Below, piece after piece: positions 25,687 through 34,029 of a stretch of 53,655 bases of DNA. How positions within the stretch are numbered: the stretch's first letter is position 1; every line of letters begins with the position of its first letter. The notes below the pieces were generated by a model. It was not told the origin of the DNA and did no database searches. It saw only the letters and a program-made list of their open reading frames with translations. Made by a program: the position numbers and the translations under genes. Origin of the DNA: Prevotella sp. 885 (GTDB lineage: Bacteria; Bacteroidota; Bacteroidia; Bacteroidales; Bacteroidaceae); the NCBI RefSeq assembly GCF_002265625.1, contig NZ_NOVE01000017.1:1-53655 (forward strand), in the 5' to 3' direction.

Positions 25687-27144
25687 TTACATTTTCTTTC
25701 TTTTTCTGACGGATGGAGCGCACATCTTGCGTGCCATTGCCAAGCATCTTCTTGCCCACTCCCTATCGTCTTCATCCGGTCGCTTGCCCCATCCAGAGCC
25801 CGGGCTGCCGCCTCCACCTCCATGCGTCTGTGCGATGGTCGTGGCATCATCCACGAAACCGCACACGAGGTTCAAGGCTACCTTAACAACATGGTTTCCG
25901 TCTTCAGCCAACTGACAGAGAAGCGTGCCGTCGAAGTCGAGTTTCACGCTGTCAGGGAGATTCGGGAAGCGAATGGCAAACTCATGTGCCAGGGTGTCGA
26001 GCATCACTCCGTTGAGATGATAGCTCATGTTGTGCGCCCAGGAAAGTTCAGACTGGTTGGCTTTGTCTTCCAGTTCACTGGCCTGCTTCTCAATCTCTTC
26101 CTTGTCATTACGTAGGGTGTCAAGCAACTGGTTGGTCTCAGAAAGTTTCTTCTCCTTGTCTGCCAGTTTATCTTCCACCATTGCCTTCTGCTGTTCAAGG
26201 CTCTGGATCTTACGGGCGATGTCGGCACTGATGTTGTCGCTGTTGGCTTGCAAGGCTCTCAGCGGTTTGAGTTCAGCTTCGAGGCGGTTGATTTCAGCCT
26301 TCAGATTCTCTATCATAGAGGTAAAGGATTTCTGCTTCTTCTGGGCGATGGAGAGTTCCACGTTCAGATCTTCGAGGGCTTTCCGGGTGTTCAGCATCTG
26401 GGCTTCGAGCGTCACGCACTCGTTGGCAAGCCATCGTCGATACTCTTCCGTAGAACGGTGACGTGCTCCAGTCTCTGCTATCGACACCCCTCTCGTGAGT
26501 CCCCATTTCTCATTGACCTTGGCCAGTTCGTCGTGCAGTGCAAGAAGATAGTTCTTGTAATCGATGCGGTTCTGACCATGGAAAATTTTCTTGAAGGCGA
26601 ACTTCTTATCCTTGTCTATCGGCAGAAGCGCACAGTGGACATGCGGATTCTTCTCATCGCAGTGGACGATGAAGGAGACGATGTTTTCCTCTCCATATTT
26701 ATCTGCCACAAAGCGGTAGATGTCCTGTGCCCACTTTTCTATTTCTGGCATTCGCCGGATATGCTCGTTGCCACCCTTGCTTTCAAAATCTACCTCTTGA
26801 TTACCAAAGGCAAGCTCTCGCATACGTTCCGTTGAACCGCCGAAGATGAAATTCACCACGGTTCGGAAACGTGGTTCTGCCAGTCCTTCGTTGGGGTCTT
26901 TGATGCCACGTGAGGCGAGATTTTCTGCCATGCGCCTGGTAAGCGGACGGCTCTTGTCTATCGGGGCGACCATGCCACCTGGACGGATCTCGAAGTTGAG
27001 ATGTTCACGGCTACGGTCGTAGTTGCCTTCACGCATGGCCTGGTTCCATCCCTTCTCCGTCCAGTCTCTCAACTCTTCGTTGCCTACCGAAGCGAGGCCT
27101 TTGGTAACCTTGATGTCCATGACCTGTTTTGATGATGTTCCCAT
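25687..27144 (-). CDS. MobV-family relaxase (Pre/Mob type)
   Basis: ATG 27144 gives MGTSSKQVMDIKVTKG; an upstream TTG at 27201 is less likely. The catalytic motif HCDEKNPHVHCALLPI at about residues 160-175 is the HxDExxPHxH metal-binding motif of MobV relaxases. The upstream motif HLNFEIRPGG and the region FGGSTERMRELAFGNQ fit the family. A long coiled coil (about 255-380) and a C-terminal domain with a Gly-rich segment (HGGGGGSPGSGWGKR) follow. The relaxase nicks oriT and pilots the strand into the recipient. It lies downstream of an inverted-repeat region that is the likely oriT. Confidence 0.85.
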   Translation of the reverse strand: MGTSSKQVMDIKVTKGLASVGNEELRDWTEKGWNQAMREGNYDRSREHLNFEIRPGGMVAPIDKSRPLTRRMAENLASRGIKDPNEGLAEPRFRTVVNFIFGGSTERMRELAFGNQEVDFESKGGNEHIRRMPEIEKWAQDIYRFVADKYGEENIVSFIVHCDEKNPHVHCALLPIDKDKKFAFKKIFHGQNRIDYKNYLLALHDELAKVNEKWGLTRGVSIAETGARHRSTEEYRRWLANECVTLEAQMLNTRKALEDLNVELSIAQKKQKSFTSMIENLKAEINRLEAELKPLRALQANSDNISADIARKIQSLEQQKAMVEDKLADKEKKLSETNQLLDTLRNDKEEIEKQASELEDKANQSELSWAHNMSYHLNGVMLDTLAHEFAIRFPNLPDSVKLDFDGTLLCQLAEDGNHVVKVALNLVCGFVDDATTIAQTHGGGGGSPGSGWGKRPDEDDREWARRCLAMARKMCAPSVRKRKKM

Positions 27145-27181
27145 ATCGTATTTCTTTGCTATAGTCCTTACTCCATGAGCC

Positions 27182-27311
27182 TTTTTCAGTCTTGGCAACA
27201 CCAGGAAATCTGACCCAGCTTGCTGTTTATCTGGTCAGCCCTCCCGACTACTTCAGTAGGTCGGGGTATTAGGCTTCCCAAGACTGAAAAAAAATGGCAC
27301 GTGCAAGCACG
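27182..27311. other. Candidate oriT / mobilization locus upstream of the relaxase
   Basis: TTTTTCAGTCTTGG (27182-27195) and CCAAGACTGAAAAA (27278-27291) form a perfect 14-bp inverted repeat. Inside it, CCCGACTACT (27243-27252) and AGTAGGTCGGG (27255-27265) form a hairpin with one bulge. A further dyad CGTGCAAGCACG is at 27300-27311. The 267-nt gap 27145-27411 has no credible gene. Nested inverted repeats directly upstream of a MobV gene are the usual oriT setting. The nick site was not identified. Confidence 0.55.
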
Positions 27312-27411
27312 CTGCCTCACGTTGCTTGAAATCATTCAGCGATGTGCTAACGGGCGTCCTGATCGCCATCAGCGTGCCTCGCATGGAATAAGGGGAATAT
27401 GACTGCTGTTT

Positions 27412-28326
27412 TTAATCGTCGGAAGATTCCGCAGGTGCTACCTTTTCGGATGGCTCCCTGGCCTCAGTAAGAGGACGAGGGGGATTCACATAGTAGTTGG
27501 ATGCGGAGCAGCAGATGTAGTGCTCGAAGATGCAATCCAGGAGTACTGTCTCCGCTTTCGAGTATCGGGTTGCCACTTCGTCCATATAACTCGGCTTGGT
27601 GTTGCCACTGATGGCTTTAGCCAGAATGCCAAGAGAATCGATCACCTTGTGCCAGTCCCAGACATGGTCTTTTCCGAAGAGCAGGCTCACGGAATCTGAT
27701 AGCTCCTCAGGCAGTTCTTTCTCCTGATTGAGATAACCGAGGATGGAAACTGCCAGTGAATCAAACACCTGGGCTTGCTGGTTGAGTACACGCCTGGCAG
27801 GAATGCCTCCATATCCTTCCTGCTTGGCCATATTCATCTTCAAGTCGTAATAACGGCTGTAGGAATCGGCCACTTCCCTGGCGGTGGCTCTGCCTTTGAT
27901 GAAGCGGATGAACTGCATGGCGCAGAAGTCGAGAATGTCGTCCGGACTCTCGATAAGAAGAGAGAGACGTTGCTCCAGGTTGACAGAGAAGATGAAGCTC
28001 TTGGAGTATGGCTCTACGGAAAGCTGGCCAAGTTTGGTAAGTCCGGAGATAAACTGGCGAACCGTGGCACGCTGCCATTGCCACTGACGGGCAAGTTCGG
28101 AAATGGTGGCAACAAACTGGCCGGGCAACAGTTGGAGGGCTCCATCGGTTCCCGGAGACTGATAGGCTCCTGAGGATGCTTTCGAAAGCAGGTCGCAGTA
28201 GGCTTCCAGCTTGCTGTAACGTTCCTCTGCTTTCGGCTTCAGAAACTCCAGCAATGAACGGTCAACACCTCGGCATCTGTCTGCTTCGGGTGTCTGTTGA
28301 TTGGGATGATGAGTCATTTGAGTCAT
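27412..28326 (-). CDS. Winged-helix protein, probable DNA-binding/replication or mobilization accessory
   Basis: ATG 28326 (MTQMTHHPNQ) is used; a TTG at 28350 would add eight residues. A winged-helix region at about residues 60-115 (LLPGQFVATISELARQWQWQ, RATVRQFISGLTKLGQLSVE) resembles those of DnaD/replisome-organizer and RepA-like proteins. The remainder is helical (SPDDILDFCAMQFIRFIKGR). The C-terminus is Pro/Glu/Ser-rich and low-complexity. It lies upstream of oriT and MobV, so a role in relaxosome assembly or replication control is plausible but unproven. Confidence 0.5.
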   Translation of the reverse strand: MTQMTHHPNQQTPEADRCRGVDRSLLEFLKPKAEERYSKLEAYCDLLSKASSGAYQSPGTDGALQLLPGQFVATISELARQWQWQRATVRQFISGLTKLGQLSVEPYSKSFIFSVNLEQRLSLLIESPDDILDFCAMQFIRFIKGRATAREVADSYSRYYDLKMNMAKQEGYGGIPARRVLNQQAQVFDSLAVSILGYLNQEKELPEELSDSVSLLFGKDHVWDWHKVIDSLGILAKAISGNTKPSYMDEVATRYSKAETVLLDCIFEHYICCSASNYYVNPPRPLTEAREPSEKVAPAESSDD

Positions 28327-28384
28327 TTTTGATTTTGGAATGTTGAGCAAGTGGATATGATACTGTGCCAGTTGCAGGTGGCAC

Positions 28385-28882
28385 CTAATAGTAATTTCTG
28401 ATAATCAGCGCAAGCAGATCCTTCGGGTTGTTGATGGCCTCAGGAAGCCTCTTCAGCTGAAGAACTCTTTCAGATGGATAGAAGACTGCTGCCACACTGA
28501 TAGTAAAGAGGAACAGAGATATGCTGTTCATATAAGGTAAGGCGTAGCAAACCATCGAGAGCAGCAAGGTGGCGAACCACAGCTTTTTCCTCTCATGCAA
28601 AAGATGGAAGGTGCTTTCTGCAATTTTCTTGTTGAGCAATACCAGGGTCAGGAGCGTTGACACTACGACAGAGAGATTGGGAGCTGTGACATGGCAACAC
28701 CAGTTGATGAAGATAAGCATCAGCACGACCAGATAGGCATAGAGATTTCTTGCACTCTGAAACATGGCCATCTTCCACATAAACCGCTTCATGAATCCAT
28801 ATTCCTTCCTGTAAAGACAGAAAAACGCTGTCAGCAGGAGGAACGGAAAGGCAAACCGGATGAGGGTTAATATCTGTATCAT
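28385..28882 (-). CDS. Polytopic membrane protein of mobile element
   Basis: ATG 28882 (MIQILTLIRFAFPFLLL) starts directly in a transmembrane segment; an upstream start would overlap the previous gene. About five hydrophobic helices span the 165 residues (LLLTAFFCLYR, LVVLMLIFINWCCH, VVVSTLLTLVLL, FATLLLSMVCYALP, ISLFLFTISVAAVFY). The C-terminus is cytoplasmic-like and basic. No family is recognised. It is downstream of four other small minus-strand genes with short gaps and so belongs to the same transcription unit. Confidence 0.55.
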   Translation of the reverse strand: MIQILTLIRFAFPFLLLTAFFCLYRKEYGFMKRFMWKMAMFQSARNLYAYLVVLMLIFINWCCHVTAPNLSVVVSTLLTLVLLNKKIAESTFHLLHERKKLWFATLLLSMVCYALPYMNSISLFLFTISVAAVFYPSERVLQLKRLPEAINNPKDLLALIIRNYY

Positions 28883-28895
28883 ATATTCCTTTATT

Positions 28896-29306
28896 TTACT
28901 TGTTATTACCTTTGTCGAGTGATTCAAGTCGCTCGGCAATTCTGTTATTTAACTGGATGTTGTAACTGGGTGACATCTGGTCTATGGTCGGGTCTTTCGC
29001 CAGTTCTTCATCTGCTTCTATAAGAAGACGGAGATAGAGATCCACATTGGAATTGTGGTCTAACTTCTCTGTGGACATGGCTGCAGTCGATTTGCCATGA
29101 GGCTCTATCGGGAGCATCGTATCAGGGTCGATGTCATCAGGAAGCTGATAAGCCGTCTGAATGCTTCGCATCACGAAGATGCAGAAGACTATCATCAGTC
29201 CGACAATCGCCTTGGCCATGATGTTTAAATCAAAGAGCATCAGAACAAGCACCATTACCAGGATGGCTATTATATAGAATGTATATACTTTTCGTTTAGT
29301 ACTCAT
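28896..29306 (-). CDS. Small membrane protein, two N-terminal helices
   Basis: Two transmembrane helices occupy residues 8-28 and 31-49 (FYIIAILVMVLVLMLF, AIVGLMIVFCIFVM). A soluble acidic C-terminal domain of about 85 residues follows (LPDDIDPDTMLPIEPHGKST; LYLRLLIEADEELAKDPTID). The start overlaps the end of the preceding gene by 11 nt, showing translational coupling. The family is unknown. Confidence 0.55.
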   Translation of the reverse strand: MSTKRKVYTFYIIAILVMVLVLMLFDLNIMAKAIVGLMIVFCIFVMRSIQTAYQLPDDIDPDTMLPIEPHGKSTAAMSTEKLDHNSNVDLYLRLLIEADEELAKDPTIDQMSPSYNIQLNNRIAERLESLDKGNNK

Positions 29307-29658
29307 AATCGCTTAATTCAAGTTTGACGATTCCGAAGGATGCTTTCTCTATAATGTATTCGACATCACGCTGGGTGAGAGTGCCCTTCTCTACTCTACC
29401 CTTGGCGCTCGGATCTTTTCTACAAAGAGCTGCCAGACCCTGGTTCAAGTCGTATTCATTGATTTTCCAGGTTCGCTTCTTTCTGAAAGAGTAATGATCT
29501 CTGTAACTCTGGAGCGAAAGTCCCTTGTAAAACAGGGTCTTCAACACCCCATCCTGCAGGATTCTCATCTCTACCAGCAGTTCCGTATCTTTAACTATTA
29601 TCCATGTTCTGTATCTTTGTATGATGTCTGCAATCAGGTAATACGTCTGTTTGTTCAT
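29296..29658 (-). CDS. Small soluble protein of mobile element
   Basis: A 120-residue basic protein without membrane segments (YYLIADIIQRYRTWIIVKDT; RKKRTWKINEYDLNQGLAAL). It starts immediately after the stop of the 29659 gene and overlaps the next gene by 11 nt. I recognise no family. Confidence 0.5.
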   Translation of the reverse strand: MNKQTYYLIADIIQRYRTWIIVKDTELLVEMRILQDGVLKTLFYKGLSLQSYRDHYSFRKKRTWKINEYDLNQGLAALCRKDPSAKGRVEKGTLTQRDVEYIIEKASFGIVKLELSDYEY

Positions 29659-30114
29659 CTAGAGACCGCAGTTGAAATCATTCATGATCTGTACGTGTTC
29701 TCGCTTAGCCCGGAACGTGCCGCGACGCTCGTGCAGCCGGAGGTCTTCAAAAAGATCTGCCGACATGAGTTCGATGGAGTTGTAAATCGTCACATTCAAC
29801 TCGTGGATGAGTCCATCGGCGGAAGTCTTGCAGTTGATCTTGAACATCCTTTCGGTGACCGGATAGCAGTAGGCGCAGCATTCATGTCCGAACACCGTAT
29901 GGACTGATGGCTCCAGATGGTAGAGAATGGCAAGGTCGGCATTCATTTCGAACATATCAATCACCTTGTCTATAGGTTGTGGGATATGCACTTCGTAGGG
30001 AAGAATGGCATAATCTTCGTATGCCTTTATCTCGCCAATCCAATAATTGTCAATCAGCTCTGGCAACAGCATGGGGCCGGATGCCTTGAATTTGTAGATA
30101 GCTTCCTGTAACAT
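29659..30114 (-). CDS. Soluble 151-residue protein of mobile element
   Basis: The sequence has a Cys cluster (HECCAYCYPVTERMFKINC) that could bind metal, and an alpha/beta pattern (ADLAILYHLEPSVHTVFG). It begins after a short gap to the lipoprotein gene at 30127 and ends exactly next to the following start, so it is part of the 28385-31173 operon. No family is recognised. Confidence 0.5.
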   Translation of the reverse strand: MLQEAIYKFKASGPMLLPELIDNYWIGEIKAYEDYAILPYEVHIPQPIDKVIDMFEMNADLAILYHLEPSVHTVFGHECCAYCYPVTERMFKINCKTSADGLIHELNVTIYNSIELMSADLFEDLRLHERRGTFRAKREHVQIMNDFNCGL

Positions 30115-30126
30115 GATAATGAAAGA

Positions 30127-31173
30127 TTAGAGGGTTGATATGTAAAGACGCATCAGCTGGGCTGGAATCTTGTTGGACACTTCCTTGTTGACAAGGTGCT
30201 TGCCTTCAAGTCTCGTGATGATGGCAGGATAATCCTTGGCGATGTCCGTCATCAGCTGAGCCTGTTCCGGGGTGAGCATGGCAATGGCCAGCGCATCCAT
30301 CGAGAGATAAGGCTGCAATATCATCCAGAGATAGGCATTGGCTTGGATAGCATCTCTGATTTTTCCTCGCTTCAAAGCGTCACGGCAAACCTGGGCGTTG
30401 AGAATCAGACGGCGGTCTGTTCGCATCGACATGAGGACGAGGGTCTCAGAAGCTGGCAGCTTATTCCTGGAAGCAGACTTGTAGATGGCAGAACAGATGT
30501 CTGCCGTATGGTTGGTGATTTCCGTCATTCCGATGGATGAGCATTCGTCGATATGAGCGAGGAACGTGCGGAAATGGCGGTCTTCCTCATGCAGGAATGC
30601 CACGAGTTCCTTTCTTGACTTGATGCCATGCGACTTAGTGCTCAAAAGGAACTTTGAATAGTTGACCAAGGCTTTGTGAACTTCCAAGTCGTAGGCAGGC
30701 GATTGATCCAAGGTGGCGAAGAACTTGATGGCATTTTCCTTCAGAGAGCCGAGTTCCTTGTTGTCCTTATATAAAGAGGTGTGGAGCTTCACATAAGCCA
30801 CATCACTCAAAGTACAGTTGCCTGTCATCCCCAGAAGTTCTGTGCGGATGGAGTCTGAAATCAGATCATACTTCATGGAAAGCCCACTGTGCGCATTGAA
30901 CGAAGGATCCTTCTTAATGTAGTTCAAGACGGTGTCTCCATACTCGTGCCACTGGTTGATGAAACCTGCAAGCTGCTCTGCATCAGAGTCAGAATGCCCT
31001 TTCATCGTTTGAAAGAAAGCCTGGTACTGTTTCAAGGCATCTTCTGAAGACTTGAAATCATATTGACGACTTCCACTGCATGAGGTGATCATGAGTAAGG
31101 CACATAAAAAAAGCAAGTGAAAGAATAAACTCTGCTGAGTTGTTTTTCTTTCACTTGCTTTACTTTCTTTCAT
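30127..31173 (-). CDS. Large lipoprotein, unknown function
   Basis: ATG 31173 gives MKESKASERKTTQQSLFFHL followed by a hydrophobic stretch and the lipobox ITSC, so this is a lipoprotein of about 348 residues. Longer starts at 31254 or 31260 lie just after the promoter box and would place about 30 polar residues before the signal. The mature part is helical and charged (DALKQYQAFFQTMKGHSDSD; ELVAFLHEEDRHFRTFLAHI) with no recognised domain. It is the first gene of the small-gene operon. Confidence 0.6.
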   Translation of the reverse strand: MKESKASERKTTQQSLFFHLLFLCALLMITSCSGSRQYDFKSSEDALKQYQAFFQTMKGHSDSDAEQLAGFINQWHEYGDTVLNYIKKDPSFNAHSGLSMKYDLISDSIRTELLGMTGNCTLSDVAYVKLHTSLYKDNKELGSLKENAIKFFATLDQSPAYDLEVHKALVNYSKFLLSTKSHGIKSRKELVAFLHEEDRHFRTFLAHIDECSSIGMTEITNHTADICSAIYKSASRNKLPASETLVLMSMRTDRRLILNAQVCRDALKRGKIRDAIQANAYLWMILQPYLSMDALAIAMLTPEQAQLMTDIAKDYPAIITRLEGKHLVNKEVSNKIPAQLMRLYISTL

Positions 31174-31280
31174 TTGGTTTTTGAGACCTGTTGCTGAAGA
31201 GTTACCGAGGCAACCGACAAAACTGTTCAACTGTACTGTATTCCTATTATCCATTGGCATGTAATTGAAAATTTTGCGTG

Positions 31281-31288
31281 CAAAGATA
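31281..31288 (-). promoter_or_regulatory. Promoter -7 box (TATCTTTG) of the 28385-31173 operon
   Basis: On the minus strand TATCTTTG is a perfect TAnnTTTG box. It lies 108 nt upstream of the preferred ATG at 31173 and 21-27 nt upstream of alternative ATGs at 31260 and 31254. Confidence 0.65.
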
Positions 31289-31460
31289 CAGATAAAATTC
31301 CACATTAACGACACTACAATCAGACTTTATGTTATTTTATGTTTCATACTCTTTGCAGTATGATTATTGAAGATGCGCTCCTAATTTATAAATTAGGTTA
31401 AATCCAGTCTGCTGAACCAACAAAACCAAATAGTATGAATCCATTTCTGAATATAATTTG

Positions 31461-31552
31461 TATCTTTGCAGAAGAATCGTGCCTGAGCAGGTGTTATCCT
31501 GCCGTAAAAAGGCGCATAACTATCAAGTTATCAGTCAATAAAACATTTTGAT
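31461..31552 (+). promoter_or_regulatory. Promoter and structured leader of the recombinase gene
   Basis: TATCTTTG at 31461-31468 matches TAnnTTTG. The roughly 78-nt leader contains mutually exclusive short pairings, CCTG (31482-31485), CAGG (31488-31491) and CCTG (31498-31501), plus a hairpin ATAACT (31516-31521)/AGTTAT (31526-31531). This could control translation or transcription, but no known riboswitch class is recognised. Confidence 0.45.
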
Positions 31553-32181
31553 ATGGCAAAAGTAGGCTACATCATGGCTACATCCCAGTATGACAAACTG
31601 GAAGAAGACCGCAAATGGATGAACGAGTTCGGTTGTGTAAGAATCATCGAAGAAAGTGATGATAACGAACGCACAGACCGCTGTGGAAACAACTGATGGC
31701 AGCATTGCAAAGAGGCGATGAACTCGTGATTCCGAAATTTTCCAACGCCTTGCGTGGCAGTCGTGAACTGGCAATATTCCTGGAATTCTGCCGGGTCAAG
31801 GTCATTCGCATCATCAGCATCCACGACCGGATTGACTCCAGCAACATCCTGTTCCCGGAAACCAAGCCATCAGACGTATTGGTAATGATGGGTTCCCTGC
31901 CCGACGAAGTCCTTGCTCTCAGGAAATCAGCAGAGCATGTAATCAAGCTGCAGGAGAAGATGATTGTGTCCCTGCCTCCTGTTTCTGCCAGCAAGATGCA
32001 GAAGCTCGACAGAGAGAAGACTGTGGTGAACCTCTATGTTGCAGGACATCCGATAGATGAAATCTGGAGAGCCAGCGGATTCAGAAGCCGAAGCTCCGTT
32101 TTCCGCATTCTCAATAAGCACGGAATCAAACTGAATAGAGGCAATCACTCCGGACCTATCAAGAAAAGAGACACAAAGTAA
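31553..32181 (+). pseudogene. Serine-recombinase-like protein with C-terminal HTH, frameshifted
   Basis: From ATG 31553 the frame reads MAKVGYIMATSQYDKLEEDR to DNERTDRCGNN and stops. Adding one base near 31678 (GACCGC to GACCCGC) joins it to PLWKQLMAALQRGDELVIPK, continuing to 32181. The reconstruction matches a resolvase/invertase N-terminal domain, with Ser of the YIMATS segment in the catalytic position and Arg residues in FSNALRGSREL. A C-terminal HTH follows (KTVVNLYVAGHPIDEIWRAS, FRSRSSVFRILNKHG). The usual YxRxS motif is altered. It might serve the adjacent mobile element, but the frame break makes activity doubtful. Confidence 0.65.
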
Positions 32182-32203
32182 ACAAGACATTGAAGATTAG
32201 AGC

Positions 32204-33004
32204 ATGAAGAAGATACTTTTCCTACACGGATTCTTCGCTACGGGCAGCTGTCCGATGGCGAGAGCCTTGAAAGAGGCGTTTGAGGGGACGGCGGTGGTGC
32301 TGACTCCCGACCTCCCTTTGCACCCCAAGGAGGCACTGAAGGAGATTCGCTCCATCATCGACCGAGAACAGCCCGACTTGCTTCTGGGCAACAGCTGCGG
32401 CTCTTTCCTCGCCCAGATGCTGGCTCCGGTGGTGGGCATTCCTGCCCTGCTCGGCAATCCGTATTTCATGATGACGGAGTTTCTGAAGGAGCGAATCGGC
32501 GAGCATGAATACAAGGCACCGAGAAGGGACGGAAATCAGCGACTGGTGATTGACGAGGCGCTGATTGAGGAGTTTGCGGAACTGGAAGCCGTGCAGTTTG
32601 ACCATTGCAACCCCTATTATAAGAATCGTGTGTGGGGACTTTTTGGTGAGCAGGACACCCTGGCTCACTTCTCCCCTCTCTTCCTGGAGCACTACAACCA
32701 AGCCTTCCATTTCCCAGGCGGTCATACGCCTACTGAGCAGGAGGTGAAGACCTGGTATGCTCCCCTTGCCCAGAAAATGCTGATGGAGTTTTCAGCAAAG
32801 GAAGAAAGATATTTCCAGCACTTTAAGGGCGGCAAATACAGGTTCATCCATTCTGCCTTCGACTCCGAGACTCAGGAGCGCATGGTGGTTTATCAGGCTC
32901 TCTATGGAGACCAAGCCTATTGGGTAAGACCGGAAAAGATGTTCTTCGGGAAAGTTACGAGGGACGGCAGAACTTTCAATCGTTTCACGGAGATAGACAA
33001 ATAA
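32204..33004 (+). CDS. YqiA-like alpha/beta-hydrolase fused to DUF1653
   Basis: The first 190 residues are a YqiA/UPF0227-like hydrolase. LFLHGFFATG opens the fold, GNSCGSFLAQ holds the nucleophile Ser, GEQDTLAHF gives the acid, and FPGGHTPTEQE gives the His. The C-terminal 75 residues (GGKYRFIHSAFDSETQERMV, VYQALYGDQAYWVRP, FNRF) are a DUF1653 domain. The combination in one chain is seen in Bacteroidetes. It is probably a cytoplasmic esterase of unknown substrate. It begins the 32204-36441 run of co-directional housekeeping-like genes. Confidence 0.8.
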   Translation: MKKILFLHGFFATGSCPMARALKEAFEGTAVVLTPDLPLHPKEALKEIRSIIDREQPDLLLGNSCGSFLAQMLAPVVGIPALLGNPYFMMTEFLKERIGEHEYKAPRRDGNQRLVIDEALIEEFAELEAVQFDHCNPYYKNRVWGLFGEQDTLAHFSPLFLEHYNQAFHFPGGHTPTEQEVKTWYAPLAQKMLMEFSAKEERYFQHFKGGKYRFIHSAFDSETQERMVVYQALYGDQAYWVRPEKMFFGKVTRDGRTFNRFTEIDK

Positions 33005-33006
33005 TT

Positions 33007-33306
33007 ATGGAGACATTCAATAATGTAATAAACAGTGGCCAGCTTGTTCTGGTCGATTTCTTTGCTATATGGTGCCAACCTTGCAAGGCGATGCACCCCA
33101 TTCTGGAGCAGGTGAAGAGTGTATTGGGCGACCGCATCCGAATCATCAAGGTGGATGTAGATAAGTACGGCGTAACAGCAAGCCAATTCCGCATCCAATC
33201 CGTGCCAACGCTGATGCTTTTCCGAAACGGAGAAGTATTGTGGCGCACAAGCGGTGTGGTAGATAAAGCCGAACTGCTGGCTACGCTTGATCCTTTCTTG
33301 ACATAA
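33007..33306 (+). CDS. Thioredoxin-like protein
   Basis: ATG 33007 gives a 99-residue thioredoxin fold with the WCQPCK active site near residues 22-27 and the cis-Pro in QSVPTLMLF. It has no signal peptide and should be a cytoplasmic disulfide reductase. The active-site dipeptide QP differs from the canonical GP, as is common in Bacteroidetes paralogues. It starts 2 nt after the hydrolase stop. A longer upstream start would overlap that gene and is rejected. Confidence 0.85.
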   Translation: METFNNVINSGQLVLVDFFAIWCQPCKAMHPILEQVKSVLGDRIRIIKVDVDKYGVTASQFRIQSVPTLMLFRNGEVLWRTSGVVDKAELLATLDPFLT

Positions 33307-33330
33307 TCAAAAATATAAAAGAATAATCTT

Positions 33331-33708
33331 ATGCGCATAATAGGAAACTTACTTTGGTGGCTCTTCGGAGGTCTCGAAGCTGCCATCGGTTATTTCACCG
33401 GAAGTCTGGTTCTTGCATGTACCATCATCGGCATTCCCTTTGCGATACAGACATTCAAGATTGGCCTGCTCTGCCTATGGCCTTTTGGTTCTACAGTAAG
33501 AGAATCGAATAGTCCAACTGGTTACATTCGCATTCCGCTGAATTTACTTTGGCTGATTTTCGGAGGATTGTGGGCTTGCCTCATGCATCTGTTCTTCGGC
33601 TTTCTCTTATGTATAACCATCATCGGCATCCCTTGGGGAAAACAGCATTTCAAGATGGCCGGTCTTTCGCTCGCACCATTCGGCAAGGATGTGGAGTTGG
33701 GATTTTAA
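33331..33708 (+). CDS. yccF: YccF-family inner membrane protein
   Basis: The protein has two tandem YccF repeats of about 55 residues. Each has a hydrophobic helix followed by a TIIGIPFAIQ or TIIGIPWGKQ motif and an (L)xPFG motif (CLWPFGSTV and LAPFGKDV). Four transmembrane helices are expected. The function of the family is unknown, though it is widespread. Confidence 0.85.
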   Translation: MRIIGNLLWWLFGGLEAAIGYFTGSLVLACTIIGIPFAIQTFKIGLLCLWPFGSTVRESNSPTGYIRIPLNLLWLIFGGLWACLMHLFFGFLLCITIIGIPWGKQHFKMAGLSLAPFGKDVELGF

Positions 33709-33732
33709 AGTGATAAGAAGAAGTTGAAAGAT

Positions 33733-34008
33733 ATGAATACATTACACAGTTGCCTCACCTACTATCTCCTTGCCATCAATGCAGTTGCATTCATCATGTA
33801 CGGCATTGATAAATACAAGGCCAAGAAAGCCAAGTGGCGCATTTCGGAAGCCACGCTTTTGTTGCTGGCTGTACTTGGAGGAAGCATCGGGGCATGGATG
33901 GGAATGAAAGTCTGGCACCATAAGACGATGCACAAGAAATTCAAATACGGCATTCCTGCCATTCTGCTGATACAGATTGCGCTGATGGCGTATTTACACA
34001 TGAATTAA
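33733..34008 (+). CDS. DUF1294 family membrane protein
   Basis: The start at 33733 (MNTLHSCLTYYLL) is preferred over an upstream TTG. The sequence has the DUF1294 pattern: YGIDKYKAKKAKWRISEATL, LLAVLGGSIGAWMGMKVWHH and KTMHKKFKYGIP, with two or three transmembrane helices. Its function is unknown. It is 24 nt after the yccF-like gene. Confidence 0.8.
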   Translation: MNTLHSCLTYYLLAINAVAFIMYGIDKYKAKKAKWRISEATLLLLAVLGGSIGAWMGMKVWHHKTMHKKFKYGIPAILLIQIALMAYLHMN

Positions 34009-34029
34009 TAAAAAAAAAGAACGAAGCAT

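Larger units (their letters stand above)
5260..31173. mobile_element. Putative conjugative or mobilizable element (transfer operon, relaxase, cargo)
   Basis: This span combines a long transfer-type operon (5351-21419) with wall hydrolases, ArdC-type anti-restriction proteins, TOPRIM and OB-fold proteins, an AbiE-like cargo operon, an OmpA protein, a MobV relaxase with an oriT-like sequence, and small membrane genes. No integrase belonging to it is certain; the recombinase at 31553 is a candidate. Ends and attachment sites could not be found, so the limits are approximate. Canonical TraG/VirB4 ATPase and coupling-protein genes are absent from the window. They may lie elsewhere, or the element may depend on a helper. 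Confidence 0.45.

Noticed and set aside
25636..26115. 159-residue plus-strand frame at the relaxase 3' end
   Set aside because: It overlaps the relaxase C-terminal domain on the opposite strand and starts in the OmpA upstream region; no motif.
26027..26835. Plus-strand frames within the MobV gene
   Set aside because: They are antisense to the relaxase coiled coil and mirror its composition.
31553..31690. Programmed frameshifting in the recombinase
   Set aside because: The break is at a short C run without a slippery heptamer, so a one-base deletion or sequencing error is simpler.
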